Positions 27,274 to 35,305 of a stretch of 64,000 bases of DNA are shown here, one piece after another. Position 1 is the first letter of the stretch. Each line of letters begins with the position of its first letter. The DNA lies in NCBI RefSeq assembly GCF_900104445.1, contig NZ_FNJI01000005.1, positions 62,001 through 126,000 of the forward strand, in the 5' to 3' direction. Under the pieces are notes generated by a model. That model was not told the origin of the DNA. It did no database searches and saw only the letters and a program-made list of their open reading frames with translations. The stretch comes from Desulforhopalus singaporensis (GTDB taxonomy: Bacteria; Desulfobacterota; Desulfobulbia; Desulfobulbales; Desulfocapsaceae). The position numbers and the translations under genes are program-made.

Positions 27274-27585
27274 TTATTCAGGTTTTTCGTTGTTATCCTC
27301 CCTGCAGGATTCGGGACCGGTCTCGCCATTTTCCCCGCCACTTCCGGCGCCAGGCGGGGGAGCGTCGTCGTAGAGCTGCTTGGCTCCGAGGAGCAGAAAT
27401 AAAATAGCAACAATAGGAGCAAGTTCGGGAAAAATTGTGACAAGACCGTCGAGATCCGGGTGGCCCCGATGAAGTTTTTGCACACCATACTTAAGGCCGG
27501 CATAGCTGATTGCGGCGGCGACAACACTGAGCCACCATGGCCATTTCAGCCGTCCCCTGCCTTTTTCGCTTCTGTTGCTGCTCAT
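27274..27585 (-). CDS. Small two-pass membrane protein
   Basis: A 103-residue protein with a basic N-terminus, two hydrophobic segments (WWLSVVAAAISYAGLKYG and LAPIVAILFLLLGAKQL), and an acidic, Gly/Pro-rich C-terminal tail. The start overlaps the stop of the HEAT-repeat gene (ATGA), so the two are translationally coupled. I do not recognise a family. The paired segments resemble the membrane part found before nuclease domains in some larger proteins, but no nuclease domain is present here. Confidence 0.7.
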   Translation of the reverse strand: MSSNRSEKGRGRLKWPWWLSVVAAAISYAGLKYGVQKLHRGHPDLDGLVTIFPELAPIVAILFLLLGAKQLYDDAPPPGAGSGGENGETGPESCREDNNEKPE

Positions 27586-27986
27586 ATCATATCCGCAAGG
27601 GTGAGTTTTGCCATCTCTCTTACGTGGACATCTTCGTCGTCCAGTGCCCGCTCGATAATATACCGGGCATCGCATGTGTTGATCACCCCTAACAGGGATA
27701 CGGCCTCTCCCCGGTAAAGGGGTTGACCGTGGCGGACAACTTCAGCCAGCGAGGCGATGGCCAGGTGCAGGTTTTCCGGGTCAACCAGCTGCAGTTCTTC
27801 AAAGAGAACCATCACCCCAAGGCGGACGCTGAGCCGTTCGTCATGAAGGATTTCGCCGGTCCAGGCATAGTAGCGGGGTTCGCGGAGAAACATCGCCACG
27901 ATGTTCTCAACGTGCCCCATGTCGAGAAAGTCGGCAATGACTCTTTTTAACTCTTTATCACTTACTTCGGCTCTGTCAGGTTTCAT
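27582..27986 (-). CDS. HEAT-repeat domain protein
   Basis: A 134-residue all-helical protein. It contains HEAT-like units, for example LSVRLGVMVLFEELQLV and GEAVSLLGVINTCDARYIIERALDDEDVHVREMAKLTL. Such proteins are protein-interaction scaffolds. It is coupled by a 4-base ATGA overlap to the small membrane protein, suggesting the two products work together at the membrane. The specific role is unknown. Confidence 0.75.
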   Translation of the reverse strand: MKPDRAEVSDKELKRVIADFLDMGHVENIVAMFLREPRYYAWTGEILHDERLSVRLGVMVLFEELQLVDPENLHLAIASLAEVVRHGQPLYRGEAVSLLGVINTCDARYIIERALDDEDVHVREMAKLTLADMI

Positions 27987-28163
27987 TTTATTGGCAATTG
28001 TTTGTTCTGGTAAACAGAATGGGGTTCGCTTTATACTGACACCACATCAAAGTGCTGCTATTTTCGTTTAAAGGCAAGAAAAATAAGGATAATGTACCGG
28101 TAAAATCGATGCCGGCAGGTGCGTTTTTTCATGTTCTGGCAACAAATGCGGGGGAGGATCGTC

Positions 28164-29159
28164 ATGGAAACAGGGTGGAGTGTTGGTAAATTGCTCGATA
28201 TATCAAGCGGCTACTGGAAAGGGTGTGTGGTGCAGGCCGCCGTGAGGCTGGACCTGTTCTCCTGCCTTGGCGATACCGACAGCACCGCCGATGAAGTTGC
28301 CTGCAACGCGGGGACGGACCCCCGGGCCACCTCTTTGCTTCTGGACGCACTCGCCGCCCTCAAGCTGATCGACAAAGTCGGGGGAAGGTATTGCAACAGT
28401 GAATTTTCAAAAACGTTTCTGGTGAGAGAGAGCCCCTCGTACCAGGGGCATATTATAAAACATCACCACCATATAATGGACGGCTGGGTACAGCTTGACA
28501 AGGCTGTGACGACCGGCAAAAAGGTTGCGCGCAGAAGCTATGGAGAGCAGGCGGAGCGGGAGAGTTTCCTGCTGGGCATGTTCAACCTCGCCTCTAACCT
28601 GGCACCGAAGATTGCCGAAAAATTTCCGCTGAAAGACAGAAAACATCTCCTTGACCTGGGGGGCGGTCCAGGGACTTATGCAATTCAGTTCTGCCTGAAA
28701 AATCCTGGCCTGAAAGCGGTCATTTTCGACCGGCCGACCACGGAACCTTTTGCCCGGAAAACCGTTGACCGGTATCAGCTGGGGGAACGAATCCGGTTTG
28801 TCGGCGGGGATTTTACCGTCGATCCCCTGGGGGACGACTCTTACGATGCGGTATGGATGTCTCATATCCTTCACTCCAACACTCTTGAGCAATGTGAAAA
28901 ATTTATTATAAAGGCAGCGCAGCTGCTCGACCCAGGCGGTTTGCTGATGGTCCATGATTTTTTTCTCAACGCAGAAAAAGACGGACCTGAATTCCCGGCA
29001 CTCTTTGCCTTGAACATGCTGGTCGGTACCGACGGGGGGCGCTCCTATTCCAGTGCCGAGGTCACATCGCTTTTGCACCGTTGCGGATTCAGCCAGGTCA
29101 AACAACACAGGATCGATGTGCCAAACGAGTCATCGGTTATCACGGCCATAAAGAAATAA
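28164..29159 (+). CDS. SAM-dependent methyltransferase, O-methyltransferase/HIOMT type
   Basis: A 331-residue protein with an N-terminal winged-helix dimerisation domain (ATSLLLDALAALKLIDKVGG), as in acetylserotonin and small-molecule O-methyltransferases. The SAM-binding core follows: LLDLGGGPGTYAIQF, FDRPTT, VGGDFTVDPLG, and the active-site region WMSHILHS. The start at 28164 has GGGGAGG with six bases spacing; upstream in-frame ATGs do not. The substrate is unknown. The HAD gene behind it starts 38 bases later on the same strand. Confidence 0.85.
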   Translation: METGWSVGKLLDISSGYWKGCVVQAAVRLDLFSCLGDTDSTADEVACNAGTDPRATSLLLDALAALKLIDKVGGRYCNSEFSKTFLVRESPSYQGHIIKHHHHIMDGWVQLDKAVTTGKKVARRSYGEQAERESFLLGMFNLASNLAPKIAEKFPLKDRKHLLDLGGGPGTYAIQFCLKNPGLKAVIFDRPTTEPFARKTVDRYQLGERIRFVGGDFTVDPLGDDSYDAVWMSHILHSNTLEQCEKFIIKAAQLLDPGGLLMVHDFFLNAEKDGPEFPALFALNMLVGTDGGRSYSSAEVTSLLHRCGFSQVKQHRIDVPNESSVITAIKK

Positions 29160-29197
29160 CTATACCGCGTTGATTATGCGGTTTTTGGGGAAAAATC

Positions 29198-29668
29198 ATG
29201 ATACAGATTACTGTTCCTGGGGTAGGCGTCATCCGCCTGGCCCATCTTGTGCTCGACTACAACGGCACCATGGCCGAGGATGGACTACTGCTCGACGGTG
29301 TGGAGGAAAAACTTGCCATCCTGGCCGAACGTCTTCAGGTGCACGTGGTAACGGCGGATACCCATGGCACCGTTGCCGCCGCTTTGGCCAACAATGACGT
29401 GACTCTTCATATCATCGGCGAAAAAGACCAGGAACGCCAGAAACAGCATTATGTTCAGGAGCTCGGTCAGCAGACGGTTATGGCCGTGGGCAATGGCAGC
29501 AACGACAGGCTGATGCTTGAAACAGCAGAACTTGGGGTCGCCCTTGTTCAGAGGGAAGGGGCCTGCTGTTCGTCAGTTTTCTCGGCAGATATTGTGTGCA
29601 CCGATATCCTGGACGTTTTTGACCTGGTCATTAAACCGGACAGGCTCCGGGCTACCCTGAGAAAATAG
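29198..29668 (+). CDS. HAD-like protein related to soluble P-type ATPase domains
   Basis: A 156-residue protein of the COG4087 type: a HAD hydrolase core resembling the P-domain of P-type ATPases without membrane segments. The nucleophile region is VLDYNGTMAEDG (aspartate of the DxNGT variant), and the Mg-binding region is AVGNGSNDRLML. Function unproven; phosphatase activity is expected from the motifs. It is convergent with the ABC exporter genes, 15 bases apart. Confidence 0.82.
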   Translation: MIQITVPGVGVIRLAHLVLDYNGTMAEDGLLLDGVEEKLAILAERLQVHVVTADTHGTVAAALANNDVTLHIIGEKDQERQKQHYVQELGQQTVMAVGNGSNDRLMLETAELGVALVQREGACCSSVFSADIVCTDILDVFDLVIKPDRLRATLRK

Positions 29669-29682
29669 TCGTCGCTCTGCCG

Positions 29683-31515
29683 TCAGCGGGTCGCCGGGTA
29701 CGGCCTGCTGTCGCCGGTGTCGATGGCCTGCTGGTGGTCCATGGCGATCAGCGATGCGTAGTATCCATCTCTTGCCAGCAGTTCGTCGTGACTTCCCTGT
29801 TCCACTATTTTCCCCCGGGACATGACAACGATATGGTCGGCTCTTCTGATGGTCGACAGCCGGTGGGCGATCACCAGGGATGTCCTGTTCCTGAAACTGT
29901 CACCGATTGCCTGTTCTAGAATGTTTTCCGATTCGGTGTCGATGGCGGCCGTGGCTTCATCGAGAACGAGTATGGCCGGGTCCCGGCACAGGACCCGGGC
30001 AAAAGCGAGGAGCTGCTTTTCACCGGTCGACAGCTCCACTCCTCCTTCTCCTATCTGGGTGTCGAGCCCTGCGGGGAGCTTGTTGACAAACCGGTCCATT
30101 CCCGTCTGCATCAGTATCCGCTCGACCTTGTCGCGGCCGACGTCTGTTTCCATCACAATATTGGCCAGAAGCGTATCCTGGAGGATCAGCACATCCTGGA
30201 GGATGACGCCGACGATTGAGCGGAGATTTTGCAGGGCAATGTTACGGATGTCTATTCCGTCGATCTCTATTTTCCCCTGTTGCGGCTCGTAAAATCTCAG
30301 CAGCAGGTTGACCAGGGTGGTTTTACCCGACCCCGTTGTGCCGACAAGGGCAACCGTCTGTCCCGGACAGAGGGTAAGCGATACGTCGTCTAAAACGATA
30401 TCGTCGTGATTGTAACTGAACCGTATGTTGGTGAAGGTGAGGCCCGCGCTTGTCTTTTTTGGGAGAATAACCGGGGAGGGTGGCTCAACGATCGTGCTTT
30501 TTATCTCGAGCAGCTGGAAGATCCGTTCGGCTGAAGCCATCGCCGACTGGACCACGGAGTATTTCTGGGAAAGTTCCCGTAGCGGCTGAAAGAAAAGCCT
30601 CATATAGGAGATGAACGCCACCAGCTCTCCAAGGGTAAGGCGGTCCCTGAGAATCTCATTTCCTCCGTACCACAGAATAAACGCTATAGCCGTCGAACTC
30701 ATGAGTTCGGATAACGGCATAAAGATGCCGAACAGTTTTATCTGGGCAAGGGTTCTGTTGAGATATTCCCGACTGAGGTCGAAAAAATTCGTCTCAGCTC
30801 TTTGCTGTTGGCCGAACAGCTGCAAAATTGCCATTCCAGACAGCATTTCGGCAAGGAAACTGTTAATCTTTGCCAGCTGACTGCGTATGGCCCGAAATTT
30901 TTCCCGGGCCAGCCGCGCAAACAGCACGGTAATGATCAGTGCCAGGGGGATGAAGATGGACATGAGCAGGGCCAGGCTGCTGTTCATCCAGAACAGCAGG
31001 ACCAGAATACCGACGATGCGCAGAAGATCGTTGAACAGGGTAATTATAACCGAGGTGAACATTTCGTTCATGTTCTGGATGTCGTTGGTGAGGCGGGTGA
31101 CCAGTCTGCCGGTCGCGTTGGTGTTGAAGAATGCGAGATCGAGATGGAGCAGGTGGCTAAACAGCCGCTGGCGGACATTGTGCATAACCGACTGACCGAT
31201 CCATTCCAGTAGTTGCACCTGGAAAAAGTGGGAAAAAAAGACACCGATAATGAGTATACCGTAGAGGATGGAGATTTTGGTCAGGCCGGAAAAGCGCACC
31301 TGGGAAGCAACGTCCGGGGCAACGATGCAGGTGTCGATTGCGACCTGAACAAGATAGGGCAGGGTCAGGGTTCCGGCGGTGATAACCAGCGATATGAGTA
31401 TTGCCAGGGCCAGGGTGAATTTGTAGGCGGCCGTGAATCGCAGCACTTTCTGCCAGAGATGCCAGTCACCTATCGAACTCTGGTCTCCTTCCTCGCTGTA
31501 TCCGTAATTCCTCAT
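29683..31515 (-). CDS. ABC exporter half-transporter with consensus ATPase site
   Basis: A 610-residue type IV ABC exporter half: six membrane segments in the first 320 residues, then the ATPase domain. Walker A is GTTGSGKTT, signature LSTGEKQLLAFA (non-canonical STGEK), and Walker B ILVLDEATAAID with the catalytic Glu. It starts inside the stop of the partner gene (ATGA overlap). The pair matches the heterodimeric exporters of the BmrCD/TM287-288 type; this is the partner with the good Walker B Glu. Substrate unknown: drug, lipid or peptide. Confidence 0.92.
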   Translation of the reverse strand: MRNYGYSEEGDQSSIGDWHLWQKVLRFTAAYKFTLALAILISLVITAGTLTLPYLVQVAIDTCIVAPDVASQVRFSGLTKISILYGILIIGVFFSHFFQVQLLEWIGQSVMHNVRQRLFSHLLHLDLAFFNTNATGRLVTRLTNDIQNMNEMFTSVIITLFNDLLRIVGILVLLFWMNSSLALLMSIFIPLALIITVLFARLAREKFRAIRSQLAKINSFLAEMLSGMAILQLFGQQQRAETNFFDLSREYLNRTLAQIKLFGIFMPLSELMSSTAIAFILWYGGNEILRDRLTLGELVAFISYMRLFFQPLRELSQKYSVVQSAMASAERIFQLLEIKSTIVEPPSPVILPKKTSAGLTFTNIRFSYNHDDIVLDDVSLTLCPGQTVALVGTTGSGKTTLVNLLLRFYEPQQGKIEIDGIDIRNIALQNLRSIVGVILQDVLILQDTLLANIVMETDVGRDKVERILMQTGMDRFVNKLPAGLDTQIGEGGVELSTGEKQLLAFARVLCRDPAILVLDEATAAIDTESENILEQAIGDSFRNRTSLVIAHRLSTIRRADHIVVMSRGKIVEQGSHDELLARDGYYASLIAMDHQQAIDTGDSRPYPATR

Positions 31516-33323
31516 GCGTCATCACCCCCGCGAAGCTCTTCCCCCTTCATCTGCTTGACATACATGGACTGGTACAGGGTGTTGGTATCGAGGAGTTTTT
31601 CATGGTCTCCTTCTGTTTCTATTTTTCCCTCGGCAAGAATTATAATCCTGTCAGTCATTGACAGCAGTTTGATGCGGTTGGATACGATGATCACGGTCTT
31701 GCCGGAAAAATGACGTTTGAGGTTTTGGAAAATCTTGTGTTCCGTGGCAACGTCGACCGCCGACAGACCATCATCGAGTATCAGGACCGGCCGGTCGCAC
31801 AGCAGTGCCCTGGCAAGTGCCAGCCTCTGCTTCTGCCCTCCTGACAGTTTAACCCCGCGCTCTCCGATAACGGTTTCGTAGCCATGGGGCAGTTGCATGA
31901 TATCTTTGTGTACCGCCGCGCTCTCGGCCGCTCTTTCTATCTCCTTTCTGGACGCTTCCGGACGGCCAAAGGCCAGGTTGCCGGCTATGGTGTCGGAGAA
32001 AAGTATCGGTTCCTGGCTCACGTAGGCGATATGTGACCGCATGAATTCCAGGGGCAGCCCGTTGACATCGCTGCCGCCAAAAAAGAGGGTGTTGTTCTCC
32101 ACCGGATAGAGGCGGGTGAGAATCTTACAAAGAGTCGATTTGCCCGATCCGGTCCGTCCGGTGACCCCGTGGATTCCCGGAGAAAGCGTGAGAGTTACTC
32201 CGGAAAGAGCCGGAGCGGTGGCCAGAGAGTAGGAAAAATGCAGATTCTTCATGGCAAAACCGGGCCGGGAAAAAGGCTCGATTCCCTCGGGGAGTTCCGG
32301 ATCGGGAAGGGTCGGCCTGCTGGTGATCAGGTTGTTGATCCGGCTCAGAGAAGTGAGGCCCCGCTGCACCAGGTTGGCTACCCACCCTATGGCCATCATC
32401 GGCCAGATAAGCATGTAAAGGTATGAGATAAAAGCGACAAACTCCCCGATGCTGATGACCTCTTGCACCACCAGCCGGCCCCCGAAATAGAGTACGGCAA
32501 GCATCCCGATACTGCCGACCAGAGTCGCCAGCGGAGATATTAATCCCTGTATTCGCGCCACCCTGAGGTTGCTTTTGACATATTTACGGCCCAGGGTGCC
32601 AAACACCGACGTCTGGAAATTCTCCATGGTGTACGCTTTAATCAAGCCAATGGAAATCAGGGTAGAGCGGGAAAATTCGGTGAGTTCGGAAAATTGTTGC
32701 TGCACGGTTGCAAAACGCCCATGCAGCTTGCCGGAGAGAATCCTGGTGGCCAGCGCCAGCGCCGGCATGGGCAGCAGAGCGAAAAAGGTCAGCAGCGGAT
32801 TTATGGCGATCATGAATCCTATTGCCGTAATCGACATGACCAGGGCGTCGACTGCAGCAACCATTCCCATTCCGCACGCCATCTGTACCGCAGCCAAGTC
32901 ATTGCTCTGGTGGGCCATCAGTTCACCAGTGGTGCGCTGTTCGAAAAAAGGCGCATCCATTCCGGTGATATGGGAGAAGATACGGTTTCTCACGGCCCTT
33001 TCAAGCATCCTGGAAAAACCGATAATGAGATAGCGCCACAAGAACCGCAAACCCACGACACAGGCAGCAATGAAAAGGATGAACACGCCCAGGCGCAGCA
33101 GACCGGCCGAGGAAACAGTCCCGGTTGCAAGGCCGTCGACTCCGTGCTTGATGATCCGGGGTATGGTCAGTTGGAAGAAATCGACCACGATGAGCGCAGT
33201 GAAGCCGATCACCAGGCGCCGGCGGTGTTTCCTGAAGGTCGGAAAGAGCAGTGCCTTTATCTCGCTGAACGTTATCCGGTGGGGTTGAGTAAACGGTATT
33301 TTAATAGAAGGTCTGTTCTTCAA
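31512..33323 (-). CDS. ABC exporter half-transporter with degenerate Walker B
   Basis: A 603-residue exporter half with six membrane segments and an ATPase domain. Walker A is GRTGSGKST and the signature is canonical LSGGQKQRLALA, but Walker B reads VLILDDGLSAVD, so the catalytic Glu is Asp. This is the expected pattern of the non-hydrolytic site in heterodimeric exporters. The canonical signature of this chain would complete the competent site of its partner. First gene of the pair, promoter in the AT-rich interval upstream. Confidence 0.92.
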   Translation of the reverse strand: MKNRPSIKIPFTQPHRITFSEIKALLFPTFRKHRRRLVIGFTALIVVDFFQLTIPRIIKHGVDGLATGTVSSAGLLRLGVFILFIAACVVGLRFLWRYLIIGFSRMLERAVRNRIFSHITGMDAPFFEQRTTGELMAHQSNDLAAVQMACGMGMVAAVDALVMSITAIGFMIAINPLLTFFALLPMPALALATRILSGKLHGRFATVQQQFSELTEFSRSTLISIGLIKAYTMENFQTSVFGTLGRKYVKSNLRVARIQGLISPLATLVGSIGMLAVLYFGGRLVVQEVISIGEFVAFISYLYMLIWPMMAIGWVANLVQRGLTSLSRINNLITSRPTLPDPELPEGIEPFSRPGFAMKNLHFSYSLATAPALSGVTLTLSPGIHGVTGRTGSGKSTLCKILTRLYPVENNTLFFGGSDVNGLPLEFMRSHIAYVSQEPILFSDTIAGNLAFGRPEASRKEIERAAESAAVHKDIMQLPHGYETVIGERGVKLSGGQKQRLALARALLCDRPVLILDDGLSAVDVATEHKIFQNLKRHFSGKTVIIVSNRIKLLSMTDRIIILAEGKIETEGDHEKLLDTNTLYQSMYVKQMKGEELRGGDDA

Positions 33324-33772
33324 AGTATCTTCCCTGCATTTTAAGTCTTTATAGACAAGATAGTAATTTGCGGTGCTGAGAATGTCACTGGAAAAAACAG
33401 TGGTGATTAGCCGGACACGGAGATAGGGCCGTACTTCTTAAGGGAGATATTTTGTTGTCCGCCCCTCGCTATATTCCATGATTGTGGTCGGGGAAGATCT
33501 TTAAAGTGACTATCAAGCCTAGGTGTCTGGATTATTTTTTTCGTTTTTTATACCTGGATAAAATCAATTTTCAACTGCCAACAAGTTGTAAAATAAAGTG
33601 TCATTTATTTTTTTGCACCATTTTGATCAGAGTTTTTAGGCGTAGAAAGGGACAAGTCAATTTTTGGTAAATTTTTTAAACAAAAAAAATATAGACATCC
33701 GGAATTTTTTGACTAATATAAAAGTAATGACTGTTATTTTATTAACACTTAAAAGAAAGGGAGCAAATTATA
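33324..33772. other. AT-rich divergent promoter interval
   Basis: 449 bases without a gene, clearly richer in A and T than the flanking coding DNA, with several T and A tracts between 33530 and 33760. It must hold the promoters of the leftward ABC exporter pair and the rightward H-NS-family gene. Confidence 0.7.
33709..33737 (+). promoter_or_regulatory. Candidate sigma70 promoter of the H-NS-family gene
   Basis: TTGACT (33709-33714) and TGTTAT (33732-33737) are spaced by 17 bases. The start codon is 36 bases downstream with AAGGGAG as ribosome site. H-NS-family genes are often self-regulated through AT tracts like those around this promoter. Confidence 0.45.
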
Positions 33773-34171
33773 ATGAGTGAATTTATAAGAATAATCACCC
33801 ATGCTCGTCGGTTTAAAAGTGCCGTGAAAGATTTAGGTATTGAGCAGCTTGAAGAGATTAAAAATAAGCTTGATAAAATAATGGAGGACCGTCTTGAAGA
33901 GGAGGCGGAAGAAGAAAAGAAAAACGCCGAAAGAATTGCCAAAATCAATAAATATAAAGAAATGCTGGAGGCTGACGGGATCGGTCTGAGCGAGCTGCAG
34001 GAGGCGGAAGCGGGCAATATCAGAAAGCGTACCCCGCGAAAGCCCAAGTATGAGATCTGGAATGAATCCGGGGAGAGAATAACATGGACCGGTCAAGGGC
34101 GTATGCCTAACATATTTAAAGCTCGCCTGGAGGAAGGCGAATCTATGGATACCTTCCTTATAGAAGATTAG
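33773..34171 (+). CDS. H-NS family nucleoid-associated protein
   Basis: A 132-residue protein with an N-terminal coiled-coil oligomerisation region (LEEIKNKLDKIMEDRLEEEAEEEKKN). The C-terminal DNA-binding motif TWTGQGRMPNIFKARLEEG corresponds to the H-NS TWxGxGRxP loop. The linker is basic (RKRTPRKPK). It binds AT-rich minor grooves and silences transferred DNA. It lies inside an AT-rich island and has its own promoter and a terminator-like hairpin 144 bases after its stop. Confidence 0.88.
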   Translation: MSEFIRIITHARRFKSAVKDLGIEQLEEIKNKLDKIMEDRLEEEAEEEKKNAERIAKINKYKEMLEADGIGLSELQEAEAGNIRKRTPRKPKYEIWNESGERITWTGQGRMPNIFKARLEEGESMDTFLIED

Positions 34172-34621
34172 TTCTCTGTCTATTCAAATAAAGGACCGGA
34201 ACTGATCCAACTCCTGAAGAGTAAATGTCGATACCACAATCGTGCTGTTGGTTCCGGTGCGTTTGATTTAAATCGGTACTGGTCGATGTTACACTCAAGT
34301 GTCGGTTTAATGAACCGCCGGCAGCTGTTAATGCCGGCGGTACTGTTTTTACTTTCCATTATTGACAACACCTCATACTTTTTATCCTTTGCGACCTTGC
34401 CCGCAATTCATTATTTTTCGCCTGAAAAGCAATATATTTCATCTGCAGTATATTTTTTCTCGGTTTTGCTGCGGACATGGGACAAGATCGTATAATGGAT
34501 TGGGCCCTGGAAAACAGGTGTCGATCTTTTCCAGGGAGTGGTTACTATAGAGGAGTGTCCTTACCTGAATTGTTGGAAAGTTCAGGTCCAGCTATCCGTC
34601 ACCTGCAATAAATGAGAAGCC
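34172..34621. other. Gene-free interval between hns-type gene and ABC genes
   Basis: 450 bases. It contains one terminator-like hairpin (34315-34350) and otherwise no gene I can support. A short frame with a hydrophobic start lies here, but it has no ribosome site. Confidence 0.5.
34315..34350 (+). terminator. Intrinsic terminator after the H-NS-family gene
   Basis: An 8-base perfect stem (CCGCCGGC / GCCGGCGG) with a 10-base loop is followed by TACTGTTTTT. The T run begins five bases after the stem, so efficiency is uncertain. Confidence 0.6.
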
Positions 34622-35305
34622 ATGGACGATTATATCCTTCGGGTAGAAAATCTTTCCAAAGAGTTTGTCCAGGCAGACCGGAAAGTTCAGGTGCTGAAAA
34701 ACCTGAACCTCAGCGTCTTGTCAGGAGAGTTTGTCGTTATCGCCGGAAAAAGCGGTAGTGGGAAATCGACACTTTTGTCTATCCTTTCAGGCCTGGAACA
34801 GCCAACCGGGGGCTCTGTCGTTTTTCAGGGACAAAATATCGGCATCCTGTCCGAGGATCAGCTCGCCCCCATCCGCAACCGGAAAATCGGATTCGTCTTT
34901 CAGGCTTTTCATCTTATACCGTCTTTAAACGCCCTGGAAAATATCATGTTCCCGGCAGAGTTGAAAAAAGATGGCAACGCCCGTGATAAAGCGATGAAAC
35001 TGCTTGAGCGGGTGGGACTCTCTCAACGGGCTGTCAATTTTCCCTTCCAGCTGTCGGGGGGGGAGCAGCAGCGGGTGGCGATCTGCCGGGCGCTGATAAA
35101 TAATCCGGCAATAATCTACGCCGATGAACCGACCGGAAATCTCGACTCGGATAACTCTGCTGCTGTGATCAAACTGCTTGATGAGCTGCACCGTGACAGG
35201 AAGACTACCCTGGTGGTGGCGACCCACAGCCACTCCCTAGCGGATAAAGCCGGCAGGGTTATCCGGCTGCACGACGGCCGGATTGTCGACGGGGGGGGGC
35301 GGTGA
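34622..35305 (+). CDS. ABC transporter ATP-binding protein, LolD/YbbA type
   Basis: A 227-residue ATPase. Walker A is GKSGSGKST, the Q-loop lies in [19 protein letters not shown], the signature is [15 protein letters not shown], Walker B is [14 protein letters not shown], and the H-loop is VATHS. The [10 protein letters not shown] and PTGNLD patterns are those of the LolD/MacB/YbbA group. Its stop overlaps the start of the permease gene. With the permease and the TesA-like lipase it reproduces the YbbA-YbbP-TesA association of enterobacteria. Confidence 0.93.
   Translation: MDDYILRVENLSKEFVQADRKVQVLKNLNLSVLSGEFVVIAGKSGSGKSTLLSILSGLEQPTGGSVVFQGQNIGILSEDQLAPIRNRKIGFVFQAFHLIPSLNALENIMFPAELKKDGNARDKAMKLLERVGLSQRAVNFPFQLSGGEQQRVAICRALINNPAIIYADEPTGNLDSDNSAAVIKLLDELHRDRKTTLVVATHSHSLADKAGRVIRLHDGRIVDGGGR

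Noticed and set aside
34286-34495. Short hydrophobic frame after the H-NS-family gene
   Set aside because: It begins in or beside the terminator stem and has no ribosome site.
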